From Planctomycetaceae bacterium (GTDB taxonomy: Bacteria; Planctomycetota; Planctomycetia; Planctomycetales; Planctomycetaceae), in the NCBI GenBank assembly GCA_024742875.1, contig JANSXP010000011.1:86493-150492 (forward strand): a DNA stretch of 64,000 bases, written 5' to 3'. The translations under genes were made by a program, and so were the position numbers. Shown here piece by piece: positions 27,352-36,621 of this stretch. Each line of letters begins with the position of its first letter. The first letter of the stretch is position 1. The notes beneath the pieces were generated by a model, which was not told the DNA's origin, searched no databases, and saw only the letters and a program-made list of their open reading frames with translations.

Positions 27352-27584
27352 AAAACTGGCCCCTGAATATCCCTCAATACTCTGTTTCTTCGGTCGGGAA
27401 ATTCAGGGCAGGAACCCAATTCGCCAGAGATGTCAAACCGGTCTGGCGATTCCAGTCCCGGTCGGTCACAGTCGTCACAACTCTTACGCTGACGCCGACA
27501 CGTCCATCGCCACAACGCGAGCTTCGGCAGAATCTGCCGCTTCAATTCTCACAGCAGCTGTGGCGATTCAGGCGGCGATACTCC

Positions 27585-30014
27585 TCAGGGGCTGAGAAAC
27601 TCATCAATCAGTTCGCGTGCTTCATCGCGCAGCTGAAGCAGTTCCCCATCATCCGGCGTGCGCTGCAGAGCGGCTGTAGCCGTCTGCAGTACGGTATTCA
27701 GCAGCAGGGAAGCCGCCGCATCGTTCTTTCGATCGAGCTCAACCATTGCCAGCCGCAGGCGCGCGTCCAGCAGGAGAATGATGGTGGCATCGCCCGCCTG
27801 TTCCTGATGCACCCGAGTCAGACCTGCCAGAGCTGCCGTGAGCTCTTCAAAGGCCGCATCCATCTGTCCGTCTTCCTGCAGCAGGGAGGCGAGATTCATG
27901 CGAGCGACGGACGCGTCCACCGTGTAGTCGGTGACACTGGGGTTCTCCCGGGCAAGCTTTCGCAGTTCCGCTGTCGCCGTGCGATAGCTGTCAATTGCCG
28001 ACGTCAGATCACCGGACTCTGCCAGCAGGTCCCCGCGCAGCCGCAGACACAGCGCCAAACGCGAGCGATTCTCAAGGATTTCCGGAGCTTCGGTCACGGT
28101 ACGACGAAACGCCTGTTCGGCGCGATCGATGTACTCCAGTGCGGCGGCTGTCTCCAGTTCATCAAGTGCGAGGTTGCACAGATTGTAGTAACCCATTCCC
28201 AGATCCCGACGGGTTTCAAAGTGCTCGGCTTTTGCCAGAATCGTCTCACGTCGCTGCTGAGACTGCAGCATCAGGTCCATCGCTTTCGCTGTCTCACCTC
28301 GTTCCCGTTCAATGATACCCAGATTCATCTGGCTGCTGGCAACAAGTCGCTGCAGTCGCGGATCGTCGGTGCGCCGATCAACAATGGCCAAACGCACCTC
28401 CAGCGCCCGTCCGGCTGTCTTCAGGGCAGCGTCCGCTTCGCCGGTCAGCATCTGAATGCGGCTCAGCGCAGACAGTGTGTCCGCAAAAGACTCCGGCAAC
28501 TCGTCAGAATCGGGTGACTCTTCCAGCAGCAGTTCCTGAAGCTCGAGAGCCTGCGTCAGCGCCTCATCGGCCACACTCAGATCCGGATTCACAGCCTCTT
28601 CAATCAAACCAACGCGAAACAGGGTGGCCGCAAATTCCTCTCGCAGTGAGGCGTCTTCACGACGTTCCGCCAGGAACCTCCGGTAGTACTCCAGGGCGTC
28701 ACGCAGGAGTTCCTTCTGCAGCGGCTGCAGTCCCGGCTGATTCAACAGCCGATCTTCACTGACGCGGGTGAAATAACGGTCCACTGCCTGCCTGGCCATG
28801 GCGTAGTTTCGAATGGCGGCCTGCTTCTGCCGTTCTGACTCACGCAGGTTGCTTTCCGACTCGGCCGCCCGACGTTCGGCCAGCAGCGCGAGACGAGTGG
28901 AGACAACAGTCCCTGCTACCAGCGATCCGACAAAAGCCGCCAGGAGAGCTGCCACCGTGCGATTGCGCAGACACCACCGCCACATCGCCGTGAGGCGACC
29001 CGTCGGACGGGCCACCACCGGACGCCCCTGCACAAACCGCTGCAGATCCTCCGCGAGGGCCTGGGCTGAAAAATAGCGCTGCCGTGGTTCCTTCGACAGG
29101 CACTTCAGACAGACAGTTTCGATGTCGCGAGGCACACTGGGATTCAGGTCTCGCGGCGACACGGGCTGCTGCCGGACCACCTGGTCCAGTGTTTCCAGTG
29201 TGCTGGCCGCCTGAAACGGGGGGCGGCCGGTCAGCAGGAAATAGAGAATCGCACCCAGCGAGTAGATATCAGTGCCGGGGCCCTGCAGGTCGGTTCTGCC
29301 TGTCGCCTGCTCGGGCGCCATGTAGCCAGGTGTTCCCAGAATCTGACCGCTTTGCGTGAGGTTGTCGGAAGACTCAATCGACTTCGCCAGGCCGAAGTCC
29401 GTCACCATCGGCTGGCCTTCACGGGACAGCAGCACATTCTCCGGCTTGAGATCCCGATGAATGATGCTCTTCTGATGGGCATATCCCACGGCCTGACTGA
29501 CTTCAAAACACAGACGCGCCGCTTCCTTCGGAGGCAGCGGTCCGCCGGCCGCCTTTTCTTTCAGATTGGGACCTTCAATCAGCTGCATGGCATAGAAGTG
29601 CTGACCGTCCACTTCCCCAATTTCATAAATGGGGACGATGCCGGGATGCTGCAGCTGCGCGGCGGCTTCGGCTTCGATATAGAACCGCCGTATGTCCGCT
29701 TCGTCCGCCAGCGCGCCTCCCAGGACCATCTTGAGAGCCACGATACGCTTCAGTCGCGTTTCCCGCGCCCGAACAACAACCCCCATTCCCCCCCGCGCAA
29801 TCTCCTCAATGATCTCATAGCCACCAAAGACACGCGGCGAGATCGGGGGCGGTTCGGACGCAGCAGCGGCGGCACCACCATCCGTTTCCTGACGAAACAG
29901 GGCTGGCGATGAGGCGGTGATTTCCGGTGCTGCGGTGTCCGGTGAGTCAGAGGGAGTCTCTGTGCCGGGCACACGCCAGCGATCCGGATCTGATTCATCC
30001 GAGGCCCTGGGCAT
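27585..30014 (-). CDS. Membrane-anchored Ser/Thr protein kinase with TPR-like C-terminus
   Basis: 809 residues. After a Ser/Pro-rich N-terminus a Hanks-type kinase domain spans about 65-330: A-R-G-G-M-G (73-78), K95 in VALK, catalytic H186-R-D-L-K-P-E-N, D206-F-G and GTPGYMAPEQ. All catalytic residues are present. A single membrane helix (about 354-373, VAALLAAFVGSLVAGTVV) separates it from a long helical, tetratricopeptide-like C-terminus that would lie outside the cytoplasm. T6SS clusters often encode such a kinase (PpkA/ImpN/TagE) controlling assembly through an FHA protein. It begins 3 nt after the stop of the caspase/VWA gene, so it is cotranscribed with it. Confidence 0.94.
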   Translation of the reverse strand: MPRASDESDPDRWRVPGTETPSDSPDTAAPEITASSPALFRQETDGGAAAAASEPPPISPRVFGGYEIIEEIARGGMGVVVRARETRLKRIVALKMVLGGALADEADIRRFYIEAEAAAQLQHPGIVPIYEIGEVDGQHFYAMQLIEGPNLKEKAAGGPLPPKEAARLCFEVSQAVGYAHQKSIIHRDLKPENVLLSREGQPMVTDFGLAKSIESSDNLTQSGQILGTPGYMAPEQATGRTDLQGPGTDIYSLGAILYFLLTGRPPFQAASTLETLDQVVRQQPVSPRDLNPSVPRDIETVCLKCLSKEPRQRYFSAQALAEDLQRFVQGRPVVARPTGRLTAMWRWCLRNRTVAALLAAFVGSLVAGTVVSTRLALLAERRAAESESNLRESERQKQAAIRNYAMARQAVDRYFTRVSEDRLLNQPGLQPLQKELLRDALEYYRRFLAERREDASLREEFAATLFRVGLIEEAVNPDLSVADEALTQALELQELLLEESPDSDELPESFADTLSALSRIQMLTGEADAALKTAGRALEVRLAIVDRRTDDPRLQRLVASSQMNLGIIERERGETAKAMDLMLQSQQRRETILAKAEHFETRRDLGMGYYNLCNLALDELETAAALEYIDRAEQAFRRTVTEAPEILENRSRLALCLRLRGDLLAESGDLTSAIDSYRTATAELRKLARENPSVTDYTVDASVARMNLASLLQEDGQMDAAFEELTAALAGLTRVHQEQAGDATIILLLDARLRLAMVELDRKNDAAASLLLNTVLQTATAALQRTPDDGELLQLRDEARELIDEFLSP

Positions 30015-30017
30015 GAG

Positions 30018-33000
30018 TTACTCAGTCGGTATCAGCAGACCATTGTCGCTGGACACCGGAACGATCACGGGAGTGAGTGTGTGAAGTGCGTCCTGCTCCA
30101 CGTCTTCTCTGAGGATAAACTCCAGTGTTCCATTCGCCAAGGGGATCCCGTCGGAAGGCTGGAATTCAAAGACAGTGGAAACCACCCGGTTGTCACGATC
30201 GGTCCGCTGTCGACGCACAAAGGCCACCGGTTTCGGCGTCGCCAGCTGTATCACGAGGGAATCGACTCCCGGCGAACCAGCGCCGTGCTGCTCCACCACC
30301 GTCAGCCGAGCCAGCTGGCGATCGGCGATGACATAAACCATCACACCATTGATCCCCGCAGGCGTTTTCACCAGAGGCTGCGCGTCCGGCAGCGGCTTCA
30401 GTTGCGAAAGTGCGAGCTGATCGACAGGCGGCGCCCGTTGCGGTCGGACAAACAGTCGCACTTCGGCTTGTTTCGCATCGGCGGGCCAGTTGCCGGCCGT
30501 TATTCCCACGGCTGGCACGGGCGTGCCCGGCAGCCATCCGAACGCGTCGCAGTCATAGGATTCTCCGACGCTGCGTCCCATCTCGTCAAGAGGCGTCAGA
30601 CGCACGTGCAGACTCGTCGGTCGTGCCGGCAACCCACCACGCGGGTCCTGAACAGAAACGACCAGCTGGGCCGCCTGATCCTTCACGCGGACAGCCTGAG
30701 TCGCACATTGCAGACCGGAATCACGCCCCGTGCCGGTCTCCGTCAGTTCCGACCACCGAGGAGTCCCGGTTGTCCAGCGGGGGACTTCCAGACGACGCCC
30801 ATCATCACTGAGTTTCCATTTCAGCGCTTCGCCACCGTGCAGAAGGAACTTTGCGGTCGCCTCGCCCATGTTGAGGGAAACCTGTTCGGCGCCCGCATCT
30901 ACGGAAACGGTCACATCACGCCCGGGAGCAGAACTCACCAACTCACCGCTGGCACGACGCAGCACAAATTCGTCGGACTCCATCAGCCCCGACAGCGAAG
31001 AAAGCAGCTCTGTCAGATCGCTGGCTGTTTGAAACTGACCACCGCTGGCTCTGGCGATCGTCTGGAATTCCGATTCCGCCTGTCCGGCTTCTGCCCGCGA
31101 AATCTGATAGCCAACGATATCCACCCGCACGCCCTCCGGCAGTGCACCGAGCACATCCTGCAACGTCCGCTTTCTGGCCGCTGAGGGATTGGTCTGTCGA
31201 TTCACACCATCCGTGAGCACAACCACACGACGTCCCCTCCGCACGTCCTCAGATTCCAGTGCGCTGAAGGCGTCGGTCAAAGCGAGGTACAGCGGCGTTT
31301 CGCCCCAGGGACGCAGACTGGCCAGCAAAGGCGCAACGGACTCCAGTGTGCCGGCATCAAAGCGCCCCACGGGCAGCGCCATCTCGACATCGTCCCAGGG
31401 CCTCAAATCACCGGGAACACTGTGAAGATAGCCATCATTGATCAGCATCTGCTGTGGGTTCTGCGGATTCCAGCCGACACGATGACCAAAAAACATCAGG
31501 CCCAAACGTGACGTGGCTTTCGCCGCCTGCCCATGCAGCAGATGGGACAGGGCCCGCAAACCCACCTGAAACCGCGTCTGCTCGCTGCCCGCCACTTCGG
31601 CGCGCACAGCGGTCGCCATACTCTGAGAGCAGTCAAAGATCACGACAATTGACTGACCGGCCGCCGCCTGTCCCTGCACATCCACGGTGGCTGCTCTGAC
31701 GGCCGGCATCTGCATTGACGACTCGGCACCTCCTGCCCGACTCACCAGCACCGGCTCGCGAATCATGTTGCCCCGAAGATTGGCAACGGCAAAGACCTCG
31801 GACGACGCCTTGAGAATTCCGGCTTCCGTGAGACGCAGACGCCCCGTCAGATCGGCTGCCATCGCTCCGGTTTGCGGAATCAGAGGCAATGGCTCGGCAT
31901 TAGACAGGACGGTGTTGTCGGCATCGGCAAAGTACAAACTGCCGGCCAGCGGACTCATGCCAAATCGCTCCAGCGGACCGTTGGAGCGCACATGCACATC
32001 CACGGCATCAAGCTGCGTCGAACCCAGCAGCAGCACACTGCTGGTCCTGACATTCAGGCCTTCGGTCAGCAGGCGGCGGCGGCGATTCAGCAGCCGGTTC
32101 ATGTCAATCAGCTCTCGCTGCAATGCAACAGACTCACCCTGCTGCCCTCGAAAAGACGTCAGCAGGCGCGTGGTCGTTTCCGCAAAGTAGGGCTCACCGC
32201 CCGCCACAGCCGGGCCGTAGAAGTCATCGAGCGTTCGCTGGCACAGATCCAGCGTCTGCACGTCGCGATCCAGCCGCTGCCGAGCGGCAATCGTGTTGAC
32301 AAACCCGCTGGGGACAAAGAGCGGTGCAATCAGCCTCAAACGGAACTCAGAATTGATCAGCTGCTGCCGGTACTCGCTGATCTCCGGCTGACTGCCGTTC
32401 AGAGCGCTGCGGCACGAATCGTAAATCTGCTGCAGTTCCACGCGAAACTGCAGTGTTCCCGCCTGTGCCATCAGACGACCGGTATCCGTATCACGCTCCG
32501 CCGAACTGTTCTGCACGGCCAGCAGATTCTGCACGAGCGCTTCTTCCTCAGGCGAGCGTCCCGTTTCCTGCCCGCGCCCGTCGCCCTCTGTCAGGTCTGT
32601 GTTGCTTGCGCGGGCGGCGATGGCCTCATCCAGCCGGCTGCGCAGCTGCTGCCGCTGCGCGGCCCCGGTGGTACCGCTGACCGGATCGGCAGCCGGCAGC
32701 AATGGCAACTCCAAAAGGGCGCGCGCCCGCTGAATGTCTCTGGTACTGGCGGTCATATCGCGCAGCAGAATAGCGTACTCCGCATTCAGTTCGTCGTGAT
32801 GGGATCGGAGTTGCTGCTGCACCTGGGCGGTTGGAGTGGTGAATGGCAGGACGGCCAGACTGGCCAGCTGCGAACGACTGTCACTCAATCCGGCCGCCAG
32901 ACGGTGTGTGGACTCCATCAATTCCAGCAACTGTTCGCTGGACGATTCTGCAGACGCTGCTTTCCAGCGAGTCCACCACACCAGTTCCGACAGCGAGGTT

Positions 33001-34679
33001 GCCAGAGCGTGGACCGCCTCTCGGGTCCTGTCGGATCTGTCTGCCGCCAGCCGATAAGCATCGGCCGCGGTGCGGAACCCGTCCCGCGCGTTGCGTCCGG
33101 TCAGCAGGGCGTCCTCAGCCTGGCGACGAGAGGCGTCTGCCAGGTTCAGTTGCGAAACACACCAGGGAAGGCGGCCGGCCGGAATGTCGTTCCAGGTGGA
33201 TTCGGCAAGCGCCCGTGTGGTGATCGCCTCCCGAACCAGGCCGGAGAATTTCCAGCACGCGCTGCCCTTCTGCTGCGACAGCAGCGAGGCAAACTGGAAG
33301 GTGGGGGATAGCGCGCGGTCGGAGTCGGCAGGAATCTGCTGCATCGCACGCGCCAATTCGCCGGCGGTCGCCGCACTGGCGGCCGCCACTGTGGCCAGTC
33401 GCACACTGTCGGAGCGGTCTTCACGAGTTGCTGCCGCCAGCTCAGCTTCCAGATGGCTCATCTTCAAGCTGAGTTGACTGGACTCTATCGCCGCCTCGGT
33501 CCGGCAGGCGGCGCCGCTTTGCACCAGCTTTTCCAGACGCAGCAAACGGGCCTGAATACCGGCCCAGGCAACTGGCAGGGCTATCTGCGGCTGCTCGGCG
33601 GCAAGCGTTTCATAACGACTCCACAGCGATTCCAGGTCGGCAGCCGGACCGTCTGTCAGCGGCTTGACAGTGGGATGCGGCAGTTCTGTCGAAACCCAGC
33701 TCACGATGTAGTCATCGCCTGGGCTGAGATCGCCGCTGATAAGCTGAACCGTCTGCCCGAGACCATACACCGACCGCGCATACCCCGAGACATTCTGCGT
33801 TACGAAGGCGGTCAGTTCCCGCAGTGAGACATAGTGGTCTCCGTTGCCTGTGGGATGGCGGTCTGCACCGCCCCGCAGCCCTTCTACGAAGTAGTAGCCG
33901 AAGCTGCTCTGGTGACGACTGCCAAGACCCAGTGACTGTTCGCCCGTGCTGCACGAAGTCATCACCGTAAGATTTTTCACCGGCTCAGCCTGCAGCTCTG
34001 AGCGCACCGCCTCGACAAATCGATTGGTGACCTCAGCGCGATGCCAGTTGGCAACGTGCCGATGGCAGTCTATGACCAGCATGACGGGACAGGATTCAGA
34101 TCCACGACTGGAAACAACCTGCTCCACAACATCCGCAAATGGAACCCAGGTTGTCGAATCCAGCGGTGACGCGCCCGGTGGAATCAAAGCCGGACGGCCG
34201 GACGGATCAGTGTCCACATGCAGGCTGAGATACACGATGAACGGCTCATCGTTCCGGACTGAGCGACCTGCCGCCCGCGACAGTCGATCCAGTTCTGCAA
34301 GGAACTGTTCACGACTGTCAATCCCCTCGGTGGCGTCAAACAGAGTCAGCGTATCCGCATCAAGATGACGCAGTGCCTGCAGATCCTCGAACGCCCAGCC
34401 ATTGGGTTGAAACGGGGCTTCGTACTGCGTGGCCATGATGGCCACCACCGGCGTTTGACGGGGACGAAACCTCATCAGCCAGACAAATCCCAGGGTCATG
34501 CCCAGCAGCAGAGCAACGGACACGACCGATCGGGTCATCGTCCGCCAGGGACGCGTTGCGCCGCGCTGCCGGGCGGACCGCTTCTGCCAGCGATGCTTCA
34601 CGGAGCGGCCCGATCGCGTGCGACCACGCCAGTCCGCGCGACCGGATTTCGCATTCTCGTTCTGGCGTCCGCCTGACAT
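30018..34679 (-). CDS. Giant single-pass protein with intact caspase-like and von Willebrand A domains
   Basis: 1553 residues. A strongly basic N-terminus (about 20 Arg/Lys in the first 50 residues) precedes one membrane helix (51-69), predicting a cytoplasmic start and a large periplasmic body. Residues about 75-315 resemble a peptidase C14 (caspase-like) domain: strand FIVYLSLH with H154, then PVMLVIDC with C205, 51 residues apart as expected for the dyad, followed by TSCSTGEQSLGLG and YVSLRELTAFV. A long helical middle follows. A von Willebrand A domain starts near 1008 (VVIFDCSQSM, D1016-x-S-x-S metal site; VVVLTDGVN). The C-terminal 350 residues look beta-rich. Caspase activity is inferred from the two residues only. 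It sits among T6SS-linked genes, 50 nt after the lipoprotein gene. Confidence 0.9.
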   Translation of the reverse strand: MSGGRQNENAKSGRADWRGRTRSGRSVKHRWQKRSARQRGATRPWRTMTRSVVSVALLLGMTLGFVWLMRFRPRQTPVVAIMATQYEAPFQPNGWAFEDLQALRHLDADTLTLFDATEGIDSREQFLAELDRLSRAAGRSVRNDEPFIVYLSLHVDTDPSGRPALIPPGASPLDSTTWVPFADVVEQVVSSRGSESCPVMLVIDCHRHVANWHRAEVTNRFVEAVRSELQAEPVKNLTVMTSCSTGEQSLGLGSRHQSSFGYYFVEGLRGGADRHPTGNGDHYVSLRELTAFVTQNVSGYARSVYGLGQTVQLISGDLSPGDDYIVSWVSTELPHPTVKPLTDGPAADLESLWSRYETLAAEQPQIALPVAWAGIQARLLRLEKLVQSGAACRTEAAIESSQLSLKMSHLEAELAAATREDRSDSVRLATVAAASAATAGELARAMQQIPADSDRALSPTFQFASLLSQQKGSACWKFSGLVREAITTRALAESTWNDIPAGRLPWCVSQLNLADASRRQAEDALLTGRNARDGFRTAADAYRLAADRSDRTREAVHALATSLSELVWWTRWKAASAESSSEQLLELMESTHRLAAGLSDSRSQLASLAVLPFTTPTAQVQQQLRSHHDELNAEYAILLRDMTASTRDIQRARALLELPLLPAADPVSGTTGAAQRQQLRSRLDEAIAARASNTDLTEGDGRGQETGRSPEEEALVQNLLAVQNSSAERDTDTGRLMAQAGTLQFRVELQQIYDSCRSALNGSQPEISEYRQQLINSEFRLRLIAPLFVPSGFVNTIAARQRLDRDVQTLDLCQRTLDDFYGPAVAGGEPYFAETTTRLLTSFRGQQGESVALQRELIDMNRLLNRRRRLLTEGLNVRTSSVLLLGSTQLDAVDVHVRSNGPLERFGMSPLAGSLYFADADNTVLSNAEPLPLIPQTGAMAADLTGRLRLTEAGILKASSEVFAVANLRGNMIREPVLVSRAGGAESSMQMPAVRAATVDVQGQAAAGQSIVVIFDCSQSMATAVRAEVAGSEQTRFQVGLRALSHLLHGQAAKATSRLGLMFFGHRVGWNPQNPQQMLINDGYLHSVPGDLRPWDDVEMALPVGRFDAGTLESVAPLLASLRPWGETPLYLALTDAFSALESEDVRRGRRVVVLTDGVNRQTNPSAARKRTLQDVLGALPEGVRVDIVGYQISRAEAGQAESEFQTIARASGGQFQTASDLTELLSSLSGLMESDEFVLRRASGELVSSAPGRDVTVSVDAGAEQVSLNMGEATAKFLLHGGEALKWKLSDDGRRLEVPRWTTGTPRWSELTETGTGRDSGLQCATQAVRVKDQAAQLVVSVQDPRGGLPARPTSLHVRLTPLDEMGRSVGESYDCDAFGWLPGTPVPAVGITAGNWPADAKQAEVRLFVRPQRAPPVDQLALSQLKPLPDAQPLVKTPAGINGVMVYVIADRQLARLTVVEQHGAGSPGVDSLVIQLATPKPVAFVRRQRTDRDNRVVSTVFEFQPSDGIPLANGTLEFILREDVEQDALHTLTPVIVPVSSDNGLLIPTE

Positions 34680-34729
34680 GACTTGCGACCTCTGAAAACC
34701 GATTGCCCAGGATCAGGCTGGGCGTCCAA

Positions 34730-36535
34730 CTACCGTTCGTCAAGTGGACGAGCCGCCTGACGGACACTGCGATCCAGGACACGAATCAGAAACAGTCGAT
34801 CCCGCGTCACAAAGACGGGGCTGCACGTTCCGATGTCTGCCGTCTTTAACACCTCACGCAGTTTGGCGCTGGGCACCTCGCTGATCGGTACCAGCCCCGA
34901 GGTGCGAATTCTCAGTCGCGACTTGTCGACATTGACCATGGGGTCAGGCACGCGGCGATTCACCAGTCGCCAGATCTCATTCATCATCGCCAGATCCCGC
35001 TCACGTTCGACATCGGTCGTCTGCAGTTCCATTTGCTCCCAGCTGACGTGCAGTTCGCCCGAAGGTTTTCCTGCGTTTGATCGCGCGGGGATCGGTTGCC
35101 TCACTTCGGCTGAGACCATCTGGATGCGAGAGTCTGCACTGCGTGGAGGTGTCGCCACCGGCACGGCCTGCAGTGGTTCCTGCTCACGCACGGCCAGCTG
35201 CAGCTGATCACGAAATTCGTACTCGGCACTGGCGGCTGCCACGAGAGCTTTCTGCTCCGCCTCCTGTCGAAAGCGTTCCGCCAGAAAGGACCGAAGCATC
35301 GCTTTCTTGCGGGTCAGCGGCAAAGTGGGATCGATGGTCGCATACCACTCGGTCACCAGTTCATTCACTTCGAGGGGGTCACCCGTTTGAACGGTTCCGG
35401 AGCCGATCGGCCCTGTTGCTTGACGTGCTGCCTTACGACCGCCGTGAGGGTCAGTCACATTGTTCTCAAGATCGCCGCCTCCAATACTGTGTCCCGTTGG
35501 GGCTGTCTGGCGGGTGGACGTGGCTGCCACTGGCGGTGCGGGCTGCCCCCTGGCGGGCCGTGCTGCGGGAGGCACGTCACTGGTGACGATGGCTGCAGGT
35601 TGATGGTTTGATCGGACGGATGCAGGCTGGGCGCTGGTCGTCGGGCCCCCGCTCTCGGGCGCTGTAAATTCTCGATCGGCCTTTGATTTGGCCGCTGATG
35701 TGGCCCAGTCTTCAGGTGGCGGCGGCCCCTCAATTTCCGGGACCGGAACGGTGATATCGGGCCCGCAGTAAGTCAGGGCGATCCTGGCCACCCGGCGAAT
35801 TCTGGCAGAAGGTTCCCGCGGACAGCAATCGTCGCCCTGATCGTCTGACATCTCCCGCAGGCGGGCTCGGATTCGCGGACTGCAGCAGGCCCCGTTTTTG
35901 CAGAATGTGCACGGCTGCCCGGCCGCCTCTTTGACGGCCTTCACCGCGGCGTACCTGACATCTTCGGTGCAGTCATCCATGGCCGCCAGCAGGGCGTCCT
36001 CCACTTCGGGGTAACATCCTCCACAGCCAATCGACGCCAGATAATTCAGAGCCAGAATCTTTTGCTGAGCCTGATCTTCTTCCTGTTTGATTTTGGCGGC
36101 TGCCGCCACAGCCGGACTGGGTGACTCCAGATTTTCGGGACTGCTGACCGGTGAAACGGGGGGAGGTCCCTGTGCTCCAGGGAACGCCGTTTCCAGGGCA
36201 GGGAACATGCGGTGCACGAGTCGCCGCAGGGCACCAAACCCCTCGACGGTGTGCTGCTTGCACTGATCGATCCCCAGAAACTGGGGCAGTGTGGGCGGTG
36301 GACCGACGGCTGGTGCCGCGGCGATGTAGACATCCGCAGGACCGGCCGCTGCCGCGGGAGCCACGGCTGATGCCCCCGTATTTCCGGAAGTCGCACAACC
36401 GGTGATCGCTGTGAAAAGCAGCAGCACGGTCAGACAAAGCGCTCGCGACGGGAAAACGGGCGCACGCTTAAGCGGCACCGCTGCGGAGACAGTGAACCAG
36501 CCCACCTTTCCTATCTTAGCAATGCGCGGAATCAT
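34730..36535 (-). CDS. Cysteine-rich HEAT-like lipoprotein
   Basis: 601 residues from ATG 36535, which has AGGGGG 10 nt upstream; a TTG at 36571 is in frame but lacks a site. The N-terminus is a lipoprotein signal with lipobox ITG-C47. A helical HEAT-like part (about 155-260) holds ten cysteines in 87 residues (C171, C174, C189, C209, C212, C217, C218, C237, C238, C257), including IGCGGCYPEVEDALLAAMDD and VRYAAVKAVKEAAG. A low-complexity Pro/Ala/Thr stretch follows, then a conserved-looking C-terminal part (about 390-600; VNELVTEWYATIDPTLPL, RRVPDPMVNVDKSRL). The paired cysteines suggest metal binding or disulphides. It may be an outer-membrane-anchored partner of the neighbouring giant proteins. 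Family not named. Confidence 0.85.
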   Translation of the reverse strand: MIPRIAKIGKVGWFTVSAAVPLKRAPVFPSRALCLTVLLLFTAITGCATSGNTGASAVAPAAAAGPADVYIAAAPAVGPPPTLPQFLGIDQCKQHTVEGFGALRRLVHRMFPALETAFPGAQGPPPVSPVSSPENLESPSPAVAAAAKIKQEEDQAQQKILALNYLASIGCGGCYPEVEDALLAAMDDCTEDVRYAAVKAVKEAAGQPCTFCKNGACCSPRIRARLREMSDDQGDDCCPREPSARIRRVARIALTYCGPDITVPVPEIEGPPPPEDWATSAAKSKADREFTAPESGGPTTSAQPASVRSNHQPAAIVTSDVPPAARPARGQPAPPVAATSTRQTAPTGHSIGGGDLENNVTDPHGGRKAARQATGPIGSGTVQTGDPLEVNELVTEWYATIDPTLPLTRKKAMLRSFLAERFRQEAEQKALVAAASAEYEFRDQLQLAVREQEPLQAVPVATPPRSADSRIQMVSAEVRQPIPARSNAGKPSGELHVSWEQMELQTTDVERERDLAMMNEIWRLVNRRVPDPMVNVDKSRLRIRTSGLVPISEVPSAKLREVLKTADIGTCSPVFVTRDRLFLIRVLDRSVRQAARPLDER

Positions 36536-36621
36536 CGCGCGAATTCCCCCTAATCGTTGGCGTCGTGCCAAGAAGTACTATCGGTACAATCGGCACCCCA
36601 CTTAACGGCAGGGGCGACTAT

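Noticed and set aside
31872..33311. 479-codon plus-strand frame
   Set aside because: Antisense to the 1553-residue caspase-like/VWA gene and Gln/Arg-rich without any motif.
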